From Chloranthus sessilifolius (Eukaryota; Streptophyta; Magnoliopsida; Chloranthales; Chloranthaceae), in assembly GCA_021018995.1 (NCBI GenBank), contig CM037595.1:95182491-95246490 (forward strand): a stretch of DNA of 64,000 nt, given 5' to 3'. Both the position numbers and the translations under genes were made by a program. Within the stretch, counting starts at the first letter, position 1, and each line of letters opens with the position of its first letter. Of the stretch, positions 46,600 to 56,929 are shown piece by piece. Under the pieces are notes generated by a model. It ran no database searches. It saw only the letters and a program-made list of their open reading frames with translations, and was not told the origin of the DNA.

Positions 46600-48813
46600 T
46601 GATTTACGACCGACTTTTCCAATCCCTAAGGTATAGGAAAGGCGGTTCATCAACTTATTGATTTCTCAATAAGCGTAACAAAAGCCGGCAAACATAAACA
46701 AAGGTCTAAAGCGAGAGGCAAAGCGTAGATAATTCATAATTCAAAAGCTTGTAATAACAAATCTATCACGATGAGGAACCAAAAGGAACCACGGTGATGG
46801 CCAATCCAACACCTAAACTAATGGTTCACGATGATGGTTCCTCGAGTGATATCAAAGATAAAAATAATAGCCTAAGGCTCATCATCCAAAATAATATCCG
46901 AGACAATACCAAAATAGAAAATCTAGGATCACGGAAGAACTCCTCAGCTGGTATATCCAAATCCTCCTTGGGAATATAATCGAGTCCTCGGATCCTCGAC
47001 CCAAGGTCGCCTCAAAGACTGACGATATAGTCGAGGGTGAGCTAACGACCAAGCTCAATAGGGGAAAACAGATCTATTTGCATTTTTATAAGTAAAGGTT
47101 TTCAAAAGACGGAATCGGATCAAATATGATTTTATTTTTCAATGATGCTTTTCAAATTAAATCTCCAGTTCTAATCCTGAGTCAAAATTGATAACAAATC
47201 TAAAGTGTTCAAATGTTCTGATTTAGCATGCTTCTTGTCTTAAATTTATAACTTAATTTTATCTCCCAAATTTCCTATAGCATGAGAGCAGACTACGTGA
47301 CCGATGGGAAGACCCTACTGACCATCGTCGTTCATGAATCCATTTCGAAAATGCAACAAGCCCCTACGCTATGAGGGAAACTTGCGCCAAAGTTTTACCG
47401 TCAACACGGTTGGTGGAATCTAGGGCATCGTCGTATGATGAACCAAAAATCAAATGCAAATGGTAACACGATCCAAGCTTATTATTCATATCTTATCTTG
47501 ATTTTCAAAGTTCGATTCAAGTTCGATTCAAAAGTTAATCGAGGTTCGATTCAAATTTAAGCGAGGTTACGATGTTCGGATTCCAAAGGTTCTTAGTTAT
47601 AGCAAGGTTCACAAATTTTTCAAATTGAGCCATGTGTTCAGAGTTTTATTTATACTGTGTGCAACAGAACTTTAAATACAATTTATACTTATAATTTGAT
47701 GCAAATTAAATACAAGGTTCCCCTACCTTAACCAAGCAAAATCAAAGGCATGTCTAAGCAATCCTCTCCAAGGACTCCCAATTTGACCAAAACCTACATA
47801 TATTAACACCCTAAGTGTTAATATACAACCCAAAATTTAATCCAAAGGCTTATAAAACAAAAAAATCCAATCAAAATTTAAAAGCTGAATCGAAATTCGA
47901 CCATCGATTTCAAATTCGATGGTCGATTTTAAAATCGACCATCGAATTTCAGAACTCTGTTATAGCCTTAAAAATTCATTTTCGACTGTCGATTTCCAAA
48001 TCGACAGTCGATTTCCAATTTCGACAGTCGATTTTGAAAATCGATGGTCGATTTTCTCAGGTACTTTGGCTGTAACTTCTAACATGCTCGGATTCTTTTC
48101 CCCATTTTTTTCCACCAAAGCTTTCTTATCCAAAAAAAATAAAAACACCACACACCATTCTAAACATAAATCGAATCCAAAAGACAAAAGGATGTTTAAA
48201 GGCCTACCTCTTGTAGTTTAAGCCGTTGCCTCCGTTGTACCAAAGCACGCATAAACCAATCTTGAAGTTCAACGCTTAAATCTCCAAAGCAGTTCATCAT
48301 TCAAATGAGGTTGTCCTTTGCCTCGGCTACAACAAAATTATATAGAACTGCTCACTCTCCACATCTCTCTTCTCTTTCAATAGTTCAAACAGATCCGAAA
48401 ACAAATACAAGGCTAACTATTGGTTGAGATGGGGAGAGGAATTCTCAAACTCTCTAGATCAAGGATCAAATGAGGCAAAGCCTTAGGGCTTAAATTTCTA
48501 ACGAGAGGGAGAAGATAACTTCTCTTGTAACCTCTCTCTTCTTATAATATAAAAGTTGTAAATAAAAAATCTAGATATTTTATTTACAACTTATCCAATT
48601 ATTCTTGCAAAACATTCGGCGTTAAACACAAAGACCAACGTTATTGTGTACGTCGTTGATTTCCTGACTTGTACACCTCTTAAAGCGAAATCCTTAGGCC
48701 AAAAGTCTTATCATGGACTTAGATTACCAAAAGTCCAAAAATATCCTACAGTATTTTCCGGGCACGCTTACCGAGGTAAACGAAAATATGCCGAAAATAT
48801 CAGGGATATTACA
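46600..48813 (-). repeat. 5' LTR of the chromovirus
   Basis: 2214 bp; on the minus strand begins TGTAATATCCC at 48813. Carries the second TCGACCATCGA array (about 47896-48056). Differences from the left LTR are mainly short indels. Confidence 0.92.
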
Positions 48814-48818
48814 ATTTC

Positions 48819-50802
48819 AAAAAGTTCTTAAAGAATTTGCGATGACAAATAATTTTCAGATTAAACCAATAAAAATCAGTCCTCTTCGAGTAACTGCGAG
48901 GTGTGTTGAAGTAGGATGTGCTTGGCGAATACATGCCTCGAAATTAGTAGGCGTAGACACGTTTGCTGTGAAAACTTTCCACCCGAAACACACGTGCGGA
49001 ATGCCAGCTTTTGGAAGCGGACATCGCCAATGTACGACATCGTGGATAGCTTCATTCGTTAGAGATAAACTATTAAAGGGTTTTGACGAGACTCCTGCTT
49101 CAATAATTTTTGATATTGAAAAAAAATACGGTATAACAAAGATGAGTTCTTTGGAAAGCATGGAGAGGGAAAAAAATGACGTAGAATAATATCCCAGGTA
49201 GCTGCAAGGAGCAATTTAAGATGTTACTAGTCATATGTTGTCAATTACTGGTCGATCGCGGACATACCGAATTGTGTCTCGAGCCGATAATGCATTTGAG
49301 ATTCTTCGTGGCATTCAACCTTGCATTCAAGCTTTCGTAATACTTTACGAAGAATAATTATAGATGGAACGCATTTGCGTGGACGATATAAGGGAGTGTT
49401 GTTAATAGCTACGGGGATAGAGCGAATAGACATTTATTTCCTATAGCGTTGACGTTATAGAAAGAAAATGAAGACCATTGGACATGGTTTCTTGATCTAT
49501 CAGGGAGACGTGTAATCGGTGAATTTGAAGAACAGTTTGTTTTGATATCGAGCAGATGTAGAAGGTTTGATGGAAGCGGTGGAAAAGTTTTCAATGCCTT
49601 TCATATCTTGTATGCATGACACGGCTCTAAATCTGTTTTGATAAATATAAGGATACAATCTCTAGACCGCTCGGGTTCTTTGCCGTGCATTTTCGAAGCA
49701 AAATTTAAAAGAATTATGCGAAAATAGAAGACGACGCTCAGAAATGTATAAAATGGATTAAAGAAATTGGTGATCATTTCGACGCACGCTTATTTCCAAG
49801 GGAGGCGTTATGATATGTTGACAACTAATATAGCTGAAAGCATAAATAGTGTGTTGAAAATAGCCAGGGAGGAACCGATTGTGAGCATGTTAGAAACTAT
49901 TCGCACAAAAGTAGTCGAATTTTATCTTCGTCGTTAGGAGGAAGGAAATAAAATGACACATGTGTTAACACCGATGGCAGAAAAACACATAAAAAGAAAT
50001 TCAGGATGGGCCCGTCGAAAAAACGTCATACCATATGGTCGTGATATATTTCAAGTTAAATGTGGTGATTACACTCACAGTGTCGATCTAGAATCGCGAA
50101 TATGTACATGTAGACGTTGGGCTATTCTTGGATTACCATGTTCACATGCGATCGCCGCATTATCACGCCGAAACAGAGAAAGAGAGATCCCCTAATTTTG
50201 TGAACACTGGTTTACCAGTGACTTATTTAGGGAAACTTATAAATAACACTTTGTCCCGACCGTTGACAAGCGCCAATGGACTTCGCAAATAAAAGACATT
50301 CAAGTTTTGCCTCCCCACAAAATACGCCGTGTCGTCCAAGAAGAGGAGAACAAGATCTAAAGGGAAGTTCGACCACTACAATGTAAAAATTGTAACAAGT
50401 ACGGTCAATAATCGTCGTCAGGTAAATTTGTTAATATTTGAAATTAACTTATATTACATCAAAGGTTGAGATTGAAAATAGATTTAGATTAGATTAGACC
50501 TAGTGGCAATCGAGCTTCCAAATGATCTCATTATAGAAGAGTATTTTTTTTTTCTCTTTTTCTTTCCTTCAATATAAACAGATTAGACCTCAATAAAAGA
50601 GCGATCAACATCTACCAATTAATTAATATATTTTTTTGGACTAATAATTAAATTTTAGAATTGTGATTAAAATATATTGTTGTGCTTCTTAATAAATCAT
50701 TCATTCATTCAAACAGGATTTGAAGTTGCCAAATTCGCCCCTAATCTACTAGTGATTGGCATAAAGCCAGACCAAAGATATCAGGCTTCACAATTAAGAA
50801 AG
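48819..50802 (+). pseudogene. MURA-like MULE transposase, remaining part (DNA-binding, MULE, SWIM regions)
   Basis: Continues the gene left at 36661. In order: DNA-binding region with Cys/His spacing (RCVEVGCAWRIHA...KTFHPKHTC, 48902-48997); the MULE catalytic region starting IIDGTHLRGRYKGVLLIATG, whose first catalytic Asp codon is at 49363; a run of frame changes through about 49400-49940, including an in-frame TAG near 49937; then NSGWARRKNVIPYGRDIFQVKCGDY and a SWIM zinc finger CTCRRW...PCSH (50103-50147). A CKNCNKYG knuckle-like piece is near 50380-50405. Splice-like sites suggest a donor at 50421/50422, an exon 50717-50802 and another donor at 50803. Broken by the retrotransposon and by its own frameshifts. 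Confidence 0.85.
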
Positions 50803-50805
50803 GTA

Positions 50806-51230
50806 GATATCTTAAATCATCGGCCGATATTTTAAATCATCGGCCGATAACTTAAATCATCGGCCGATATTTGAAGTAATCGGACGATAGCTTAAATCAT
50901 CGGCCGATGATTTAAAATATCGGCCGATGATTTAAAATACCGGCCGATGATTTAAGATATCGTCCGATAACTTAAAATATCGGACGATGATTTAAGATAT
51001 CGACCGATGACTTAAAATATCGGCCGATAATTTAAATCATCGGCCGATAATTTAAATCATCGGTCGATGATTTAAGCTATCGTCCGATTACTTAAAATAT
51101 CGTTCGATTACTTAAGATATCGGCCGATGACTTAAATTATCGGCCGATGATTTAAGATATCAGACGATGATTTAAGATATCGGCCGATGATTTAAGTCAT
51201 CGGCCGATGATTTAAGTCATCGGCCTATTG
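50806..51230. repeat. 20-bp palindromic minisatellite, array 1 (about 21 copies)
   Basis: Unit of the form TTTAAATCATCGGCCGATGA with strict 20-bp spacing. The core ATCGGNCGAT is kept (variants GGCCGA, GGACGA, GTCCGA) while the AT spacer varies. It begins 3 bases after a donor-like AAG|GTAGAT at 50803, between the convergent MULE genes. Confidence 0.95.
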
Positions 51231-51404
51231 GAATTGCTTCAAGAGAGAAAGGCTCCATTGATAAATCAGGCAAGGTGATACAAATAAGATAAATTGATAA
51301 CAACGAAAATGAAAATTATATAAGTTAATAAAAATTAATAAAATTAATTATTTACAATTTCATCAAAAAATATCTTTACAAAAGTCTAAATTTTTTTATA
51401 GATA

Positions 51405-52956
51405 TTAACTCTTCTTCCCAAACGTGCACATTAGATGTCCGATTTCGGCTCTAAATTGTTGCATATGTTTATCGTCGAAATCAATAGGCCGCTGTTGGGA
51501 GAAGTATTCTATATACTTCAAAACGTATATACCGCAATCCCAACCGTTTTGTTGGATCGGGAGAACGACACTGTTGAACGCCGATACCTTCCACTGTTGA
51601 TCGAAAGCTGACTTCAAACCGATAGCGTAAAGAAGGCGCGGAAGGTGATTCAATAGACATTCTTTATGCGCTTCAAACCTTTTTGAGCACTCTCGGTCTG
51701 CTGGATCTATTAACTTGATTTCTCGATCAACTAATGAAATTATAGCCAACGCCCAATGGCTATGTTTTTGGCTATGCATCGGAAGATAAATCTACACATA
51801 AACGGAACCGAAATTTTAAATAATAAATTTTATTTAAAAGCCGTTAACGTTAAATAAAGCGAAGTTTAGTATTCAAAAACGTACCGTTCCACAGTCAATC
51901 GCGTGAATTCCGCGGATATTATTTGCCAATAGTGGTTCCATCGACTTTGAATTGTTACGAACATTCCATTCGTCACAATAGGCCTGCCACCTATCGAGGT
52001 CGCTGAGCGCAGCTATACCTTCATTATCGATATATTTTTCAAATTTTTTCTCGTCTGCCATAAACAAGGTCTGAAACAGGATAATATAGTAAGTAAATAA
52101 ATTAGAAGAAGTTAATCAAGAGTCGTGATTGAAAAGACAAATAAAAGAAATAAACGAGCTTCCAATAAATATTTGAAACCTTACCAGGGCAGACGCAGAA
52201 GCGAACCAGCTTTTTTCGGCATTGGCCGTAAATATTGAATCGTTTATAACTTCAAGGACTCTCAGTATGCGTCGATGACTTCATTGTCGAGCCACGAGCG
52301 TCTTTTGAGAACCTTCAAAAGAGCAACTGTGATCTCAACACCCCTGATAGTATTGACGATCACAGTGTCCTCATTCTCCGGCCGATTCCAAAAACTAAGC
52401 ATATACTTTTGCTCCATTGATTTTGCCCCATCCTCCTCCTCCTCTACAACCAATCTTGGTTTTTTTATTAATGCTTTAGTGGTCGGAGACTTTCTCTTCT
52501 TACGAGCACGCAAGTCATAACCTTCGACTTCATTTTTTGTAGATGATAGTTTCACTATAATTGTTTTTAGTGATGCCGGCTGTGACTCACGAGAAGGCTG
52601 CGTAAGAGGAGCACCATCATCACCCACATCAACCAAGGATTGTTTAGTAGGCTGAGGAGCGATGAGGTTTTGGGGGCGTGGGTTTAATGGCGTGAGATTT
52701 ATTTGTAAGTTGAGGCGGCGGGTTTTGGGGCATTGATTGTTGTCTAGGTGGATGAGCGAGAGGTTTTGGGGGCACTTGGTGATGGCTTGGTTGAGGAGCG
52801 ATTGGTTTTGAACGGATGATGGCTTTGTTGAGGAGCAGTGGATTTTGGGCGATGGTGATGGCTTTGTTGATGAGTGGTGGGTTGAGGGACAGTTGATTGA
52901 GGGTAAGTGGGTGAAGGAATGAAGGTGTCAAAGAGCACAGAGGTTAAAATATTATC
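51405..52956 (-). CDS. MULE-borne Ulp1 (C48) cysteine protease, C-terminal exons
   Basis: Minus-strand exons inferred from splice-like borders: 52185-52956, 51885-52060 and 51405-51791. The last exon holds the protease core: His in SHWALAI (51756-51758), Asp in KLIDP (51705-51707), Gln in QQNGWDCG, and Cys in the same motif (51534-51536), so the full Ulp1 catalytic set is present. Upstream are WLDNEVIDAY (typical start of the Ulp1 domain), INDSIFTANAEKSWF, and TLFMADEKKFEKYI. Before that is a Pro/Gln/Ser/His-rich linker readable only in changing frames (52640-52956), and there is an apparent one-base frameshift near 52258. Ulp1 proteases remove SUMO-like tags; in Kaonashi-type MULEs their role is unknown. 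It probably forms one gene with the frame at 53301-54725. Confidence 0.82.
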
Positions 52957-53003
52957 CTGCATAATTGCAAAAAAATATACATTACAAAAAATAAAAAATA
53001 AAA

Positions 53004-53285
53004 AAAAAACTGCATTATCGACCGATAATTTAACTACTCGGTCGATAATTTAAATAGTCGATCGATAATGTACATTATCGGTCGATAATTTAAGTTATCG
53101 TCCGACGATGTACATTATCGACCGATAATTTAAATAGTCGGTCGATAATGTAAATTATTGACCGATAATGTAACTTATCGGTCGATAATTTAAATTATCG
53201 TCCGGTAATGTACATTATCGATCGACTATTTAAATTATCAGTCTATAATGTACATCGTCGGACGATAAGTTTCATCTTCGGATGA
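53004..53285. repeat. 20-bp palindromic minisatellite, array 2 (about 14 copies)
   Basis: Unit of the form ATTATCGACCGATAATTTAA, spacing 20 bp, same core family as array 1 but with GACCGA/GGTCGA centres. Lies inside a predicted intron (52957-53354) of the Ulp1 gene. Confidence 0.95.
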
Positions 53286-53300
53286 CAAGCTAATTTTGCA

Positions 53301-54725
53301 TTAATTTGTAAAGAATTGATTTTGTTCTAAATTTGAAAAGTCTTGGTTTGATACCTTTCTTAAATGAGAGATGACCGCATCAAGATCCTTTCGTATTGCT
53401 TTATTTTTTTCTTGTAAGGCCTTCTTATCTCTCCCTAGTTGTTCAATGGTGAGTGCTTGCCCTTTAAGCAGCATAAATGCACGCCGGAATTCTTTTTTCA
53501 TTTCTTTTACAGCCATGCGGAGCGTCTTGCATTCTTTTCTTAGCTCCGTTACTTCTTTGGTTAGGTGCGGTTGCCTAACTGGCTGCTCTCTTGTTGGCTC
53601 GGGCCTAATTTCCGATTTGTCCTTTGGTTGACGTACAACGACTTCAAAATCATCGTTATCGTCGCTATAATCTTCGTCATCCTCATTGTTGTCATCTCGG
53701 CTAATCGGCTCTTCGGCTCTTTCTTCCGGACGAGTTGGATGACTTGGGATATCATCATATTCATCTATATTTTCTTTAGAGTAAGGCTCTTCTCTTTCTT
53801 CGGTCTCTTCCTTCTTATTTTCCATTTCTCTTCGAATCAAAAAGTATCGAACCCATTTATACTGTAATTCGTGCTTCTCAACTTCAAGCTCTAAAATCAC
53901 TTTAGACTTAAGAAATTTTTCTCTATATAAATTAGGATTACGGCTGAATTTCGGGCCTTCCCATTTCATTAGCCTTGGAAATGGTTCTTTAAGCCCAATA
54001 GGAGCGGTGGCGACTGCAGGAAAGTGCTCAAACGCCCAAATCTGTAAGGCGATAGTGCATCCATAGATATTGTATTGCCCCTTTTCTGACATTTTCGCCA
54101 TTTCCCTCCTGCCACTCTCTTTTGATATACTATCTAATAAATTATTGTAAACTATCAGGCCCCACGGTAACTTGTTGAACTCTTTAATGTTATCTACTAA
54201 TTCTAAGTACCGCGTATCTACTTCCTGGTATGTGTCCGGAAGTAAAAAAGAACATACGAAAAATAATAATGACAGTTTCAAAAAATCATCGTTGGATAAA
54301 TCAGCACTGTCAATAATTTCTTCAATACGAGATCTTTTCACCGGCTTCCCCCGAAAGAATTTGTATCGAATAGTTGTTTCCTCTTTTACGACCACCTTCT
54401 CAGACTCAGGTTCCGTCAACATGTTGAGGCCTAAAATCAAGGCTATATCGATCTGTTGCAAGAGTACATTGGTGTTCTTGACCTTGAAAATATTATCTTC
54501 AACCCAAAAACTTAAAATAGCGTCAACCAAGTCTCCAACGAAACCTAATTTCTCATTCATCCTAAATAGATGACCGAATACTAAATTATCTAATATTTTC
54601 TTTCTCTCTTCGTTACAGTGCATGTAAAATTTCCTAACACCAACTCCAGAACATTTTTCGATGGGCTTTAGAGTCATGGTCATTTTCAATAACTTAGTAG
54701 GAACTGCAATATAAATAAAAAGCAA
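53301..54725 (-). CDS. MULE-borne DUF1985-like protein, N-terminal part of the Ulp1 gene
   Basis: Open over 474 residues. After an N-terminal region (KKILDNLVFGHLFRMNEKLG) come LQQIDIALILGLNML, FLKLSLLFFVCSFLLPD and FNKLPWGLIVYNNLL...YNIYGCTIALQIWAFEHFP. From memory these fit the DUF1985 domain that sits in front of Ulp1 in many plant transposon proteins. Residues 300-370 are very acidic (DDNNEDDEDYSDDNDDFE) and 390-460 look like a coiled coil. A donor AAG|GTATC at 53354 would end the exon and join, in phase, to the acceptor before 52956, so the last 17 residues of the open frame are probably intron. At the other end TATATTGCAG before 54703 is acceptor-like and ACATTTCCAG|GTAATT near 54938 donor-like, placing the true start at an internal ATG (MTMTLKPIEKCSG). 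Apparently intact. Confidence 0.72.
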   Translation of the reverse strand: MLFIYIAVPTKLLKMTMTLKPIEKCSGVGVRKFYMHCNEERKKILDNLVFGHLFRMNEKLGFVGDLVDAILSFWVEDNIFKVKNTNVLLQQIDIALILGLNMLTEPESEKVVVKEETTIRYKFFRGKPVKRSRIEEIIDSADLSNDDFLKLSLLFFVCSFLLPDTYQEVDTRYLELVDNIKEFNKLPWGLIVYNNLLDSISKESGRREMAKMSEKGQYNIYGCTIALQIWAFEHFPAVATAPIGLKEPFPRLMKWEGPKFSRNPNLYREKFLKSKVILELEVEKHELQYKWVRYFLIRREMENKKEETEEREEPYSKENIDEYDDIPSHPTRPEERAEEPISRDDNNEDDEDYSDDNDDFEVVVRQPKDKSEIRPEPTREQPVRQPHLTKEVTELRKECKTLRMAVKEMKKEFRRAFMLLKGQALTIEQLGRDKKALQEKNKAIRKDLDAVISHLRKVSNQDFSNLEQNQFFTN

Positions 54726-54756
54726 TTAATAAATAAAAGAAGTGATTTTGAAAAAT

Positions 54757-54880
54757 AACCGATAACTTACCGATAATCTAAGTTATCGATCGATAATCTA
54801 AGTTATCGACCGATAATCTAAGTTATCGACCGATAATTTAAGTTATCGTTCGATAACTTGGGTATCGGTAAGTTATCGGA
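54757..54880. repeat. 20-bp palindromic minisatellite, array 3 (about 6 copies)
   Basis: AAGTTATCGACCGATAATCT-type units, spacing 20 bp, inside the predicted first intron (54704-54938) of the DUF1985/Ulp1 gene. Confidence 0.92.
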
Positions 54881-55129
54881 TTAGGTGGGAAACATTGGGG
54901 ATGACTAAATGTGTTGAAATGTAAAAAAAATAAATTACCTGGAAATGTAATGTGACCTTTGTGACCTTTTACCGCTTTGACGCCGCTAAGTCGCCGCTCT
55001 CTTGTTTTTTTCAGAAAAGTTAAATTTAAAAGTAACAGTAACTAATGAAATGTAAAAGTAGCTTTTATACTCTCTGTTAAAGGGCGGTGAATTTTTTTTT
55101 TTTATATTATTTAAAATAGGTCCTTGCTG

Positions 55130-55244
55130 ACGTGGAGCAGGCGGAGGCGGCTAGGCTTGGAGCTGATCATTAATGCAACGGTTGAAACTATAGGGCCGTT
55201 TCTGCAAATACGCAAACATATAGGGCCGAAAGTGCAAATTTCCC
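55130..55244 (-). repeat. MULE right terminal inverted repeat
   Basis: Inverse of 35084-35195, ending GCAAATTTCCC at 55244. Confidence 0.9.
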
Positions 55245-55257
55245 TTCTAAAAATACC

Positions 55258-55390
55258 ACTATTCTAAAAGGCCCTTCATTTATCTATATCTACAAGTTAT
55301 GTCATTATAGTTTACCACCATTCTAAAAGGCCCTTCATTCACCTTTATTTATAAGCCATGCCATTATAGCTTACCACCATCATTCTAAAA
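55258..55390. repeat. Subterminal direct repeats of the outer element
   Basis: Two tandem copies of about 60 bp starting TTCTAAAAGGCCCTTCATT, with the start of a third. Same layout in the element at 59448 and, inverted, near 56980-57115. Confidence 0.8.
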
Positions 55391-55748
55391 GGAGTACCTT
55401 TAAATCCACCCACAAAATCTTTGAGTTCACTCACGCTGAAACACATTGACTGTATTGAATCAGACGATGGAGATTGTTTATCGTCCAAATATTTCATGAG
55501 ATCGATCTTTAGATCACGGGTGTATCATTAGACGGTCAGGATCAAGGATCATAGTAGTGCCCTTAATCTCTATCAGAAATCAGTGTATGTTCGCTTAGAT
55601 CTAGACCATAGATTTTATGCTTCTAGTCAATAAAATACATGCAACAGTTCATACAAAAGTAGTTGATGAACGATGATGATGTCTAATACATACAATTTTT
55701 AATATATGGATAATAAAAGAAGTAGTTAATTGATTGGGCAGTTGGGAT

Positions 55749-55976
55749 CAAGGATCAAAATATCAGTTTCGTTTTCGGTTTCGGTCATCACCGAAACAAA
55801 AAATTTGAATGAAAATTTCAGCCATAATTTTGAATTTCGGTCGAAATTATGGGCGAAATTTTTATTGCTATACATAATTTGACCGAAATTTCAGGGATTG
55901 TTTTCGTTTCGGTGAGGACCGAAACCAATAAATTTTGGCCGATAATATGAATTATCGGCCGAAAGTTTGAAACACG
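55749..55976. mobile_element. Small hAT-like MITE (CAAGGATCAAAATATC end)
   Basis: 228 bp, rich in TTTCGGTC and CCGAAA words with a TTATCGGCCGA palindrome. Flanking 8-bp sequences GTTGGGAT (55741-55748) and GTTGGAAT (55977-55984) agree at 7 of 8. Nested in the outer Mutator-type element. Confidence 0.65.
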
Positions 55977-56064
55977 GTTGGAATGATTCCGCTTATACAA
56001 TCATTGGATTATCGGCCGAAAGTTTGAAACACGGTTGGAATAATTCCGCTTATACAATCATTGG
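55951..56064. repeat. 57-bp tandem duplication at the MITE right end
   Basis: 55951-56007 and 56008-56064 differ by one base in what I compared; the copied segment takes in the MITE end and its flank. Confidence 0.9.
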
Positions 56065-56929
56065 AGATTAATGATGACACCAGCACAAGAGGGTTTTAAC
56101 CTGTCGGGTAAACTCGATGGGTCAAAGTCAAACGACCCGACCCCGCCATAGGTTTGGGCTTGGGTTCAGATTTTCAAGTCCCAACCCATTATGTCGGGTT
56201 GAAAATTGTGACTCACTTATTTCCAAGTTCCACTCAACTACTGAATTATTTATTATTTAATTCCCAACAACATTACTGATTATATACCCAATATAAAAAT
56301 TCACCAAAATTTTAGATACCAAAAATTTAAAATTATCCCAAAATAATATAAAAAACCTACCAAAACTTTTAGATACCAAAAATTAAAAATCATTACAAAA
56401 TTTGGTTATCAATCTAAGAACATGTAGATTGAAGGTTTTCTTTACAAGAATAATTCATGATTTGCCACAAATCCTCTATTGGTTGAGTATTCGTCCAAAC
56501 GTTGATATGCTTTAATGGGGGAATCATCTATCTGATGGGACTTGAATTTGATGGGTAAATGAAGGGCCTTTTAGAAGAGTACTTTTAAATCCACTCATCG
56601 AATCTTTGAGTCCACTCACGCTGAAACATGTTAATTGAATTGAACGATGGAGATAATTTATCCTCCCAATCTTTCAAGATATCGATCTTTAGATCATGGG
56701 TATACCCTCAGACAGTCGATTTTTTATTTCACGTGGCACACATCTCAGAAAAGTGACTTTAACATCACGTGCATGCTTAAAATTGAGTTTAAGGTCACTT
56801 TTATAGGTGTGTACGATATGAAATTCAAAAACCGACTATATGATGGTACACTCATGATTTAAAGATCGATCTCATGAAATATTGGGATGATAAACAACTC
56901 TATCATCTGATTCAATGCAGTCAATGTGT
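56065..56929. other. Body of the outer element, no gene seen
   Basis: Includes a GGGTCGGG-type patch at 56100-56215 and sequence matching the interior of the elements at 58119 and 59448 in inverse order (CGTCCAAACGTTGATATGC near 56490). No frame of note. Confidence 0.6.

Larger units (their letters stand above)
36662..48813 (-). mobile_element. Ty3/gypsy LTR retrotransposon, chromovirus (Tekay/Del-like)
   Basis: 12,152 bp, transcribed on the minus strand. Long LTRs at 36662-38888 and 46600-48813, a 5-bp target duplication ATTTC (36657-36661 and 48814-48818), a tRNA-Met type primer-binding site inside the right LTR, and a purine-rich tract inside the left LTR. Internal order on the minus strand: gag, protease, reverse transcriptase/RNase H, integrase, chromodomain-like tail, then an extra reading frame before the 3' LTR. 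Family from the pol wording and the chromodomain. It is structurally complete but its coding region is interrupted in several places. The LTRs are very alike, so the insertion is recent compared with everything around it. Confidence 0.92.
35084..55244. mobile_element. Mutator-like element (MULE) carrying transposase and Ulp1 protease genes
   Basis: Terminal inverted repeats of about 110 bp begin GGGAAATTTGCACTTTCGGCC at 35084 and end with the complement at 55244. Flanked by the perfect 9-bp duplication TTCTAAAAA (35075-35083 and 55245-55253). Total 20.2 kb, of which 12.15 kb is a nested retrotransposon, so the MULE itself is about 8 kb. It holds a MURA-like transposase on the + strand and a DUF1985-like/Ulp1 gene on the - strand, convergent, with 20-bp palindromic arrays between and within them. 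This is the composition of Ulp1-carrying plant MULEs. The transposase is broken, so the element is not autonomous now. Confidence 0.92.

Noticed and set aside
50806-51230. Regular short repeats that look at first like a CRISPR array
   Set aside because: The 20-bp units are contiguous with no unique spacers, the DNA is plant nuclear, and there are no cas genes.
52162-52200. Treating each Ulp1 frame as a separate gene
   Set aside because: Splice-like borders and continuity of Ulp1 wording across them favour one multi-exon gene.
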